From the NCBI RefSeq assembly GCF_025989125.1, contig NZ_JAPDNR010000001.1:4762087-4826086 (forward strand): DNA of 64,000 nucleotides, read 5' to 3'. This document shows positions 24,613 through 30,513 of the stretch, piece after piece (position 1 is the stretch's first letter; every line of letters starts with the position of its first letter). The notes under the pieces are model-generated. The model was not told where the DNA came from. It ran no database searches and saw nothing but the letters and a program-made list of their open reading frames with translations. The stretch is from Chitinophaga nivalis (GTDB lineage: Bacteria; Bacteroidota; Bacteroidia; Chitinophagales; Chitinophagaceae). The position numbers and the translations under genes are program-made.

Positions 24613-25418
24613 TATCAGCATAGCTGGTATCTCGGGTAATATTAACTGGTATTTGCTTTGAAACAATTGCTTTTTCCCGGAACATCCCACCGGTTTTAAG
24701 GGAGGCGTTATGTTGTAAAAAGTTTTTTTTAATAATCGATTTGATTAACTTTAGGAAAGAACAACCCGTTCATATATTCAACCAATAACCCGTTATTTGA
24801 AAATATCGTTCCTGGTTCCCGTTGTCAGTCGTTAGTGTTAACCGCCTGGCCAGTTAGGCTTTACCAATTGAAGAGAGGGTTGAATACTGAAACATGTTGA
24901 ACTGCGTTTCATCATATTTTATAACCGGTATGGATACACGTAACAGTAATCTGACCGTATAATTAAACCTGTGCATACTGCTATGAGCGTAACTATCTGT
25001 TGAGCTTTTATACCTGATGCAACTATGTTATGAAAAAGCAATTATTTTCCCTGAACATAAAAAAAGTATTTAAACACATCATTCCACTGTTGCGCAAATA
25101 ATCACATTAATGCCGGTAGATAACTACTGATACGGTAATTGATGTGTTATAGTATTGGTAGGAATGCTGATCATAAATGCTGAACGTACCGGATAGTAAC
25201 GATCGCGTTATCTGGTGGAAAGCTATTGACAACTAAATAATAAAATACCTGTATTGCTGTTCGCTTGTATTGTACCATCGGTATGATATACCCGTGTGCC
25301 TGTAACGACAGCGCGGAAAAATGATAGGGTTGCTTTCCGGCAATCTCTACCTGTTCATCAATTTCGGAAGCACGTGCTATTAATAGATCTATTTATTCTG
25401 TTACAAAAAATGCTAATT
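24613..25418. other. Long non-coding gap inside the precursor array
   Basis: About 800 bases, AT-rich, between the two precursor blocks. It should contain the promoter of the second block; I see no clean consensus pair. A short frame at 25030-25101 reads MKKQLFSLNIKKVF and on for 23 codons, resembling the start of an array leader (see separate entry). Otherwise nothing recognisable. Confidence 0.45.
25030..25101 (+). pseudogene. Possible leader remnant
   Basis: A 23-codon frame MKKQLFSLNIKKVFKHIIPL followed by LRK and stop. The spacing M-K-K-x-x-x-S-L-N-x-K-K-x-F resembles MKKKQISLNKKLF of the array leaders, but there is no LFL, QQ, GG or core. It could be a decayed precursor or chance. Confidence 0.25.
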
Positions 25419-25628
25419 ATGAAAAAGAAGATCACACTGAACAAGAAACTATTTTTAAACAAAGCTACTGTTGTTGCACTGAATCAACAGCAGCAGTTAA
25501 CACTCGACGGTGGCCGTCCCTGGACATTCGATGCGGGTTGCGGCGGAACTTTTGATGCTACCTGCGCCACTGTACGGCCCGGTGAACAACATTGCCGCTT
25601 TTGTGAAAATGAAACAATAAATTGTTAA
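25419..25628 (+). CDS. Lanthipeptide precursor 11 (TCAT...CxxC family)
   Basis: 69 aa from ATG 25419, first gene of the second block. Leader of 32 residues (MKKKITLNKKLFLNKATVVA ... LTLDGG). Core of 37 residues with 5 Cys; 'DATCATVRPGEQHCRFC' is the defining motif of this block: T-C-A-T-x-x-P-G-x-x-x-C-R-x-C. It overlaps by frame the region just upstream of precursor 12, which starts 20 bases after its stop. Confidence 0.88.
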   Translation: MKKKITLNKKLFLNKATVVALNQQQQLTLDGGRPWTFDAGCGGTFDATCATVRPGEQHCRFCENETINC

Positions 25629-25648
25629 ACACTATAATCCACTTAAAA

Positions 25649-25858
25649 ATGAAAAAGAAAAAAATTGCTTTCAGCAAAAAACTGTTTCTCGATAAGGTAG
25701 CCATCATTGAGCTGAACCAACGTCAACAACAACACATGGCCGGTGGTAGAACCGTTGGCGTGATTTGTATCTCAGGTGAGGAAACCTGTGCAGGCTACGG
25801 CCAAACCTGTGCTACTGTACAATCCCACACCAGACCCTGCGAAATTTGTCCGCTGTAA
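25649..25858 (+). CDS. Lanthipeptide precursor 12 (TCAT...CxxC family)
   Basis: 69 aa from ATG 25649. Leader MKKKKIAFSKKLFLDKVAII ... HMAGG; core of 36 residues with 5 Cys: 'VICISGEETCAGYGQ' and 'TCATVQSHTRPCEIC'. The PG of the motif is replaced by HT. Belongs to a run of five adjacent members (11-15). Confidence 0.88.
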   Translation: MKKKKIAFSKKLFLDKVAIIELNQRQQQHMAGGRTVGVICISGEETCAGYGQTCATVQSHTRPCEICPL

Positions 25859-25889
25859 ATACAGCTATTTATTGCATAAAAATATCATT

Positions 25890-26093
25890 ATGAAAAAGAA
25901 GAAAATTGTTCTTGACAGGAAATTACTGTTATCCAAAGCCACTATTGCCAACCTGGGTAAGTCTCAGCAAACAGCGCTGGCAGGTGGAACAGGTCCCAGT
26001 GAGATGTGCTCTTATGGGATCACCTGCTTTGGAGGTGGTGATACCTGTGCTACTTTTCAGCAGGGATCTCCCGACTGTCGCTTCTGCAACTAA
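25890..26093 (+). CDS. Lanthipeptide precursor 13 (TCAT...CxxC family)
   Basis: 67 aa from ATG 25890. Leader MKKKKIVLDRKLLLSKATIA ... TALAGG (LLL for LFL); core of 34 residues with 5 Cys: 'EMCSYGITCFGGGDTCATF', then SPDCRFCN. Confidence 0.88.
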   Translation: MKKKKIVLDRKLLLSKATIANLGKSQQTALAGGTGPSEMCSYGITCFGGGDTCATFQQGSPDCRFCN

Positions 26094-26184
26094 TAATAGT
26101 ATTCGTCACCTGTAATTCAGGGTAGCAGGTCTGCCAGCCCGGTAGTCCCGTTACCCATATCATCTGTTTTAAACCATCACGATT

Positions 26185-26382
26185 ATGAAAAAGAAACAAA
26201 TCACACTGGACAAAAAATTGTTCCTTAGCAAAGCTGCCATTGCATCTCTCAGCAGCACGCATCAGCTGTCTGTAGAAGGCGGAGTAAACGTATCTGGTGC
26301 TATTCGCTGTTTCACCCGGGACTTAACCTGCGCCACGGTTCGTCCGGGCGAAAGATTATGCCGTATGTGTGAGGCGCAATAA
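26185..26382 (+). CDS. Lanthipeptide precursor 14 (TCAT...CxxC family)
   Basis: 65 aa. Leader MKKKQITLDKKLFLSKAAIA ... LSVEGG; core of 32 residues with 4 Cys: 'IRCFTRDLTCATVRPGERLC' followed by RMCEAQ. The cleanest example of the motif. Confidence 0.88.
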   Translation: MKKKQITLDKKLFLSKAAIASLSSTHQLSVEGGVNVSGAIRCFTRDLTCATVRPGERLCRMCEAQ

Positions 26383-26421
26383 CAAAGATTGCTGAAATAA
26401 TTTTTGTAAATCGCTATTCCG

Positions 26422-26460
26422 GGGTAACAGACCTGCCTGTTCCGGCAGGAACTGTTACCC
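26422..26460 (+). terminator. Strong hairpin between precursors 14 and 15
   Basis: GGGTAACAG (26422-26430) pairs with CTGTTACCC (26452-26460) and, inside, CCTGCC pairs with GGCAGG. There is no long T-run after it, so it may be an RNA-processing or attenuation stem rather than a full terminator. The matching spacer before precursor 14 holds a decayed version. Confidence 0.5.
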
Positions 26461-26489
26461 TTATCACCTGTTTTAAACCTGTCACGATT

Positions 26490-26681
26490 ATGAAAAAGAA
26501 AGAAATCGTACTGGACAAAAAACTTTTCCTCAACAAAGCCTCCATTGCGTCACTGAGCAACACCCAGCAACGTTTCCTGGAAGGCGGCCTGCCGGAAACC
26601 ATCGACCATCGTTGCTTTACCTGGAAAACAACCTGCGCTACAATTCCTCCGGGCCAGAGAATATGTCGTATGTGTGATTAG
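26490..26681 (+). CDS. Lanthipeptide precursor 15 (TCAT...CxxC family)
   Basis: 63 aa. Leader MKKKEIVLDKKLFLNKASIA ... RFLEGG; core of 30 residues with 4 Cys: 'HRCFTWKTTCATIPPGQRIC' then RMCD. Paralogue of 14. Its stop is followed in the same frame by another stop and then the first relic core. Confidence 0.88.
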   Translation: MKKKEIVLDKKLFLNKASIASLSNTQQRFLEGGLPETIDHRCFTWKTTCATIPPGQRICRMCD

Positions 26682-26684
26682 TGA

Positions 26685-26843
26685 GCTACAAGGGAAAAAG
26701 ATAGGAGCAGCTTTGGCAACCTGCCACAGGTTTCACCGGATGGTGCCACCATTATAATAATGAAAGACCGAGGTACTACCCGGAAAAATACCCGCGTACC
26801 GATTCGCTCAGGCTAACGCCGTTGCCTATCATGCGCATCGTGA
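26685..26843 (+). pseudogene. Relic precursor core 1 (TC...CxxC family)
   Basis: In one frame the spacer reads SSFGNLPQVSPDGATIII, then MKDRGTTRKNTRVPIRSG, a TAA at 26814-26816, and then RRCLSCAS before TGA. The parallel in the next repeat unit keeps the motif intact, so this is a broken core: the first Cys is changed to Arg and a stop interrupts it. No leader or GG is left. Confidence 0.6.
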
Positions 26844-26899
26844 TGATAAGGTTGCTGACATACCATCGTTTTTTATTTTTTCACATAAAAAAAACAAGT

Positions 26900-27109
26900 A
26901 TGAAAAGAAAACAAATTTCTCTCAGCAAAAAGCTTTTCCTGGATAAAAGCAGGATAGCAGCATTGAATGCAGACCAGCAGCTCCGGTTGGAAGGCGGGGC
27001 TATTTCGCCCGATGGGAGGGTGGCCATCACGGATGTCACCTGGTGCGGAATAAACTGCTTCTGGACCAAATTGGTAGGGGTTTCCTGCCCAAGAATCTGT
27101 ACAATATAA
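26900..27109 (+). CDS. Lanthipeptide precursor 16 (AISPDG family)
   Basis: 69 aa from ATG 26900. Leader MKRKQISLSKKLFLDKSRIA ... LRLEGG; core of 36 residues with 4 Cys: AISPDGRVAITDVTWCGINC, then FWTKLVGVSCPRICTI. Distinct from the TCAT family, although the relic core downstream shares 'SPDG'. Confidence 0.87.
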   Translation: MKRKQISLSKKLFLDKSRIAALNADQQLRLEGGAISPDGRVAITDVTWCGINCFWTKLVGVSCPRICTI

Positions 27110-27286
27110 ACGAACCATTGTTCCTATCTGTATAACGACATAGAGAGGAGCGGCTTTAGCAACCTGCAAGCCATTTCACCGGATGGTGCCACCATTATAA
27201 TAATGAAAGACCGAGGTACTACCCGGAAAAATACCTGCGTACCGATTCGCTCAGGCGAGAGACGCTGCCTGCTGTGCGCATCGTGA
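27110..27286 (+). pseudogene. Relic precursor core 2 (intact Cys motif, no leader)
   Basis: Directly after the TAA of precursor 16 and in the same frame, the sequence stays open to a TGA at 27284-27286. It ends with QAISPDGATIII, then MKDRGTTRKNTCVPIRSG and ERRCLLCAS. 'TCVPIRSGERRCLLC' lines up with TCATVRPGERLCRMC of precursor 14. It has no leader, LFL or GG. Best read as a decayed precursor whose core survives; readthrough of the stop would append it to precursor 16. Confidence 0.6.
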
Positions 27287-27342
27287 TGAAAAGGCTGCTG
27301 ACATACCATCGTTTTTTATTTTTTCATATAAAAAAAACAAGT

Positions 27343-27549
27343 ATGAAAAGAAAGCAAATTTCCCTCAGCAAAAAGCTTTTCCTGGATAAGACCAGGATAG
27401 CAGCATTGAATGCAGACCAGCAGCTCCGGTTGGAAGGCGGAGCTATTTCGCCCGATGGGAGAGTAACCGCAGAGGTCACCATATGCGAAATAAACTGCCT
27501 CTGGACCAAATTAATAGGAATTACTTGCAGAGTGCTCTGTACAGTATAA
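27343..27549 (+). CDS. Lanthipeptide precursor 17 (AISPDG family)
   Basis: 68 aa from ATG 27343. The leader is identical to precursor 16 except for one residue (KTRIA). Core of 35 residues with 4 Cys: AISPDGRVTAEVTICEINC, then LWTKLIGITCRVLCTV. Many changes against 16 fall in the core while the leader is unchanged. Confidence 0.88.
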   Translation: MKRKQISLSKKLFLDKTRIAALNADQQLRLEGGAISPDGRVTAEVTICEINCLWTKLIGITCRVLCTV

Positions 27550-27642
27550 ACGAACCATTGTTCCTGTCTGTACAACGATATAGACAGGAGTAGCTTTGGC
27601 AACTAATAACAGGGCTTCACCGGATGGTAGCGCACAGTAATA

Positions 27643-27711
27643 ATGATACACCGTGGTACTACTCCTAAAAATATCTATGTACCGATTCGCTCAGTGCTGT
27701 GCGTATCGTAA
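27643..27711 (+). pseudogene. Relic precursor core 3 (deleted)
   Basis: MIHRGTTPKNIYVPIRSVLC followed by VS and a stop. Compared with relic 2, the first Cys is Tyr and the GERRC segment is gone. It shows progressive decay of the same core across the repeat units. Confidence 0.5.
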
Positions 27712-27767
27712 TAAAAAGGCTACTGACGTACGACTGTTTTTTATTTTTTCACATAAAAACAACAAGT

Positions 27768-27986
27768 ATGAAAAAGAAGCAAATTTCCCTCGATAAAAAG
27801 CTTTTCCTGGATAAGCACAGGATAGCAGAATTGAATACAGACCAGCAGCTTGTGCTGGAAGGAGGAGCTGTGGCGCCCAATGAGAAGGCGGGCGGGATGT
27901 CCTTTAGTATGACCTGTTTTGCGACCATCTGTATTCATAGTAAGGTGGCAGGTACCTGCAGAACCAGCAACTGTACCATATTCTAG
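27768..27986 (+). CDS. Lanthipeptide precursor 18
   Basis: 72 aa from ATG 27768. Leader MKKKQISLDKKLFLDKHRIA ... LVLEGG; core of 39 residues with 4 Cys: FSMTCFATICIHSKVAGTC and RTSNCTIF. The Cys spacing follows precursors 16 and 17 while the residues differ. Confidence 0.87.
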   Translation: MKKKQISLDKKLFLDKHRIAELNTDQQLVLEGGAVAPNEKAGGMSFSMTCFATICIHSKVAGTCRTSNCTIF

Positions 27987-28112
27987 GTTACATAATATCC
28001 TGCAACGGGATAGCCGGAAGATGAAGACAGATATGGTGACACTAACGGGCAGGCATTTCACAGGATGGCGATGCCAGGGTAAGAGATGGTAGCCATTATA
28101 TGATCAGATAAA

Positions 28113-28158
28113 ATATACTGCACAACGATTCATTGGTATGAAGCATTGTGCAGTATAT
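28113..28158 (+). terminator. 13-bp inverted repeat before precursor 19
   Basis: ATATACTGCACAA (28113-28125) and TTGTGCAGTATAT (28146-28158) pair perfectly with a 20-base loop. There is a weak T-rich tail (CTTTCCTG). It may divide the array again or be an operator-like site. Confidence 0.45.
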
Positions 28159-28220
28159 CTTTCCTGATGAGGGCAGGCAACAGCGATACTTATTTTTCAC
28201 CCCCAATTATAAAAACACGT

Positions 28221-28415
28221 ATGAAACGCACAAAAATTCCCCTCAGTAAAAAACTTTTCCTGGACAGAAACAGGATTGCTGCCTTGAATGTAACCCAGCA
28301 ACTGCAGCTGGAAGGAGGCGCCCCCGGACGCCGCGCTGCCGCCACCCTGCCGGATTGGCTTTGTAACTATACAAGCCTGATGGGGCCATGCCCCAGCCGT
28401 AACGGGCAATGTTAA
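28221..28415 (+). CDS. Lanthipeptide precursor 19
   Basis: 64 aa from ATG 28221. Leader MKRTKIPLSKKLFLDRNRIA ... LQLEGG; core of 31 residues with 3 Cys: APGRRAAATLPDWLCNYTSL and MGPCPSRNGQC. The core is Ala/Arg-rich at its start and ends in Cys. No close paralogue in the array. Confidence 0.84.
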   Translation: MKRTKIPLSKKLFLDRNRIAALNVTQQLQLEGGAPGRRAAATLPDWLCNYTSLMGPCPSRNGQC

Positions 28416-28501
28416 ACGATGATCATCCCTTTATCTGCTTGTACAACCACCTGCTCCTTTATTGCTGTAGAAAGACGACTATTCCATACAAAAAAACAAG
28501 C

Positions 28502-28699
28502 ATGAAAAAAAAGCAGATGTCCCTCAACAAAAGACTTTTCCTGCATAAAAGCAGGATGATGGAATTGAACGGGATACAGCAACTACCGCTGGCTGGCGGA
28601 CAGGCGCCGTATAATGGCGCCCTGGCTATTACGATTGTAGAGACTTTTTGTCCTTCGAAAAGGCCGACTTCCTCCTGTGTTGTTTGCAGGGAGGACTAA
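28502..28699 (+). CDS. Lanthipeptide precursor 20
   Basis: 65 aa from ATG 28502. Leader MKKKQMSLNKRLFLHKSRMM ... LPLAGG; core of 32 residues with 3 Cys: 'ITIVETFCPSKRPTSSCVVC' then RED. Thr and Ser lie before each Cys, so rings are plausible. It has a unique core. Confidence 0.85.
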   Translation: MKKKQMSLNKRLFLHKSRMMELNGIQQLPLAGGQAPYNGALAITIVETFCPSKRPTSSCVVCRED

Positions 28700-28822
28700 A
28701 CACGTTGAACCACCGCTCCTGGTCATGAATCGACGGGAGCAGCTGTAGCTGCCGGGCCTATATTTCTTGCACACCGGTGTTACCAGGTAACGGTATTTTT
28801 TACATCCATAATATCATCAAGT

Positions 28823-29038
28823 ATGAAAAGAAAACAAATTTCACTCAACAAAAAGCTATTCCTGGGTAAAGTCAGGATTGCGGAATTAAACAACGCCCAA
28901 CAATTAATACTGCAGGGAGGAATCCCTCCACTGACCAAAGGGGTGGGTTGTTTTTCTGCGGAATGTACCACGATTGGTACTACCTGCGCCACTAAAAGAC
29001 CGGGCGGCAATCTGTGTATTCACTGCAATGAACCCTGA
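28823..29038 (+). CDS. Lanthipeptide precursor 21 (TCAT...CxxC family)
   Basis: 71 aa. Leader MKRKQISLNKKLFLGKVRIA ... LILQGG; core of 38 residues with 5 Cys: 'GCFSAECTTIGTTCATKRPG' and GNLCIHCNEP. The core returns to the motif of precursors 11-15, while the leader resembles 16-18, consistent with leader/core reshuffling. Confidence 0.87.
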   Translation: MKRKQISLNKKLFLGKVRIAELNNAQQLILQGGIPPLTKGVGCFSAECTTIGTTCATKRPGGNLCIHCNEP

Positions 29039-29122
29039 TGGGGTATGACCGCGTTGAACAGCTGCCCCATGGCGCAGCCGAAAGGTAAAAGACAGGGGTA
29101 ACTTTTTTTTAAATGAACACTT

Positions 29123-29332
29123 ATGAAAAAGAAAAAAATGCAACTCGACAGGAAGCTGTTCCTGCACAAATCTACTATTGCAGCACTCAACAAGGAGCAA
29201 CAGTTGTTGCTGGAGGGAGGAGTAGACCGACCTACCCGCCCGCCACTTTGCGGTACCATCAACAATACCTGTCCGACCAGGCCTGTCGGTCAGGTAGCTT
29301 GCCGGCCTTGTTTTGAACCCACAGAACCTTGA
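29123..29332 (+). CDS. Lanthipeptide precursor 22 (TCxT...CxxC family)
   Basis: 69 aa. Leader MKKKKMQLDRKLFLHKSTIA ... LLLEGG; core of 36 residues with 4 Cys: 'CGTINNTCPTRPVGQVACRP' then CFEPTEP. Its stop overlaps the possible TTG start of the next, degenerate gene by four bases. Confidence 0.86.
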   Translation: MKKKKMQLDRKLFLHKSTIAALNKEQQLLLEGGVDRPTRPPLCGTINNTCPTRPVGQVACRPCFEPTEP

Positions 29333-29514
29333 ACAGTATCCGCTGCAGTATCCGCAGTAATACCTCATTTGTAGTAACCTTGAATGATCATCAGCAAGGC
29401 TTATTGCGGGGAGGAGCGGGTGTAACACGGCAATCCAGGTGTACCACTCCGGGTATTACGTGTATTACCAAACGACTGAGTGAAGCGTTTTGTCGTCCTT
29501 GCGAACATGCATAA
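29329..29514 (+). pseudogene. Lanthipeptide precursor 23, degenerate leader
   Basis: 61 codons from a TTG. The leader start is lost: instead of MKKKK...KLFL it reads NSIRCSIRSNTSFVVTLNDH, then QQGLLRGG, keeping only the second half (TLN...QQ...L.GG). The core is intact: 'GVTRQSRCTTPGITCITKRL' then SEAFCRPCEHA, 4 Cys in the TCxT...CRPC pattern. The TTG sits inside the stop of precursor 22 (coupled translation possible). Lacking the LFL part that enzymes usually read, it is probably a decaying gene. Confidence 0.6.
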
Positions 29515-29576
29515 CCACGTATACATTTTCCGGTATCTCGCCGGAAATGATTATCCACTATAAAAATCTATATAAT

Positions 29577-29759
29577 ATGAAAAAGAAGGTCATTACATTG
29601 GAGAAAAAATTATTCCTGAGCAAAACAGCTATTGCTGCGTTACAGGTAGCAGAACAACAGGCCGTACAGGGCGGTGTAACCATAATGATCTGTACAACCG
29701 ATGGTACCCGGCGTCCTACTGCCTGTACTGCCGGAGGTCCTGGCGAACCTTGCTGTTAA
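29577..29759 (+). CDS. Lanthipeptide precursor 24
   Basis: 60 aa from ATG 29577. Leader MKKKVITLEKKLFLSKTAIA ... QAVQGG; short core of 27 residues with 4 Cys: 'VTIMICTTDGTRRPTACTAG' then GPGEPCC. A reduced version of the TCxT...PG...C family with a CC end. Confidence 0.85.
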   Translation: MKKKVITLEKKLFLSKTAIAALQVAEQQAVQGGVTIMICTTDGTRRPTACTAGGPGEPCC

Positions 29760-29936
29760 CCGATGACGATCGTAACGCACATAAACAGGTAACCGGGGTG
29801 TTAGGATATAACGGCATTTTACCAGTAAAAAGATAAATGATTAAAATAAGCTGTTTATTTATTATATTGGTGACGAACGTCGTATAATAGCAGCAGCGAA
29901 ATATGTGCCCAACTTATTTTAACCCGCAAACCGTTT

Positions 29937-30059
29937 ATGAAGAAGAAAAAAATCGCGTTAGATAAACATTTGTTCCTGGACCAAACCACTATTACCGCTT
30001 TACATGCGGATGAACAACAACACTTAGCCGGCGGATGGCTGACCAAAACAGTTGCCTGA
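29937..30059 (+). CDS. Leader-only precursor 25 (7-residue core, no Cys)
   Basis: 40 aa from ATG 29937. The leader is complete and well conserved (MKKKKIALDKHLFLDQTTIT ... HLAGG), but after GG only WLTKTVA remains before the stop. With no Cys it cannot form a lanthionine. Either the core was truncated by a stop, or it is a leader peptide with another job, such as acting in trans on the enzymes or as a signal. Truncation is the simpler reading. Confidence 0.72.
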   Translation: MKKKKIALDKHLFLDQTTITALHADEQQHLAGGWLTKTVA

Positions 30060-30129
30060 CAACCTATGTAGCCGTCATCCAAAACTACCTGGCTGCTAAT
30101 TTTTTTACTCATTTAATCTGCATCCATTT

Positions 30130-30324
30130 ATGAAAAAGAAACAAGTTATCCTTAGCAAAAAATTATTCCTGTACAAATCACCTGTTGCTGCATTGAGCAC
30201 TGAACAACAGGATCAGTTGAAAGGTGGTGTTACCGGTACCATTTGCCCCGGCGGTACAAAAGCCATCTCAGAATGTCGCGCTACCAGCCCCAGACCAGGT
30301 CAGCTTTGCTGCCAGATATGGTAA
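30130..30324 (+). CDS. Lanthipeptide precursor 26
   Basis: 64 aa, last plus-strand precursor. Leader MKKKQVILSKKLFLYKSPVA ... DQLKGG; core of 31 residues with 4 Cys: 'TGTICPGGTKAISECRATSP' and RPGQLCCQIW. Related to the PG...C family but with CC before the end. A hairpin and the biosynthesis genes follow. Confidence 0.86.
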   Translation: MKKKQVILSKKLFLYKSPVAALSTEQQDQLKGGVTGTICPGGTKAISECRATSPRPGQLCCQIW

Positions 30325-30447
30325 TGGTATTTGTCAGGATTAATCAGTAACTTTTATTAAGGAAGACCCTGAACCTGCGTAAAACTATTTTGTAGGAAGC
30401 GGTTGTTGTCAGGTTATACCGGATGATCGTTTGTATATAAGTAGCTA

Positions 30448-30488
30448 AAAATGATCCTGGAGGTACCCGGTAGTTTCAGGATCATTTT
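30448..30488 (+). terminator. Hairpin between precursor array and lanC
   Basis: AAAATGATCCTG (30448-30459) and CAGGATCATTTT (30477-30488) form a perfect 12-bp stem with a 17-base loop and A/T flanks on both sides, a bidirectional terminator form. It ends only 25 bases before the lanC start, leaving no room for a separate promoter after it. So it probably acts as a partial terminator that keeps enzyme levels below precursor levels, as known between structural and enzyme genes of other lantibiotic operons. Confidence 0.7.
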
Positions 30489-30513
30489 CAGAACCCTTTA
30501 ATTATCTCTGTTC

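Larger units (their letters stand above)
26101..26681 (+). repeat. ~305-base tandem repeat carrying precursors 14 and 15
   Basis: The two units share the spacer words CATCTGTTTTAAACC / CACCTGTTTTAAACC and CACGATTATGAAAAAGAAA, plus the gene bodies. Starts are 305 bases apart (26185, 26490). Confidence 0.75.
26697..28013 (+). repeat. Three ~440-base tandem repeats carrying precursors 16-18
   Basis: Units begin near 26697, 27138 and 27576. Each has GGAGyrGCTTTrGCAAC, then TTCACCGGATGG, a relic core with ACCGATTCGCTCAG, a T-rich tract (TTTTTTATTTTTTCA), AACAAGTATG and a precursor gene. Divergence rises from unit 1/2 to unit 3; a faint fourth echo (TTCACAGGATGG at ~28055) lies before precursor 19. 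Confidence 0.82.

Noticed and set aside
26760..26816. Short frame beginning MKDRGTT as a separate small gene
   Set aside because: Comparison with the next repeat unit shows it is the remnant of a longer core with no leader, so it is listed as a relic.
21790..30324. CRISPR-like array
   Set aside because: The repeats are whole genes and 300-440-base units, not 25-40-base repeats with unique spacers.
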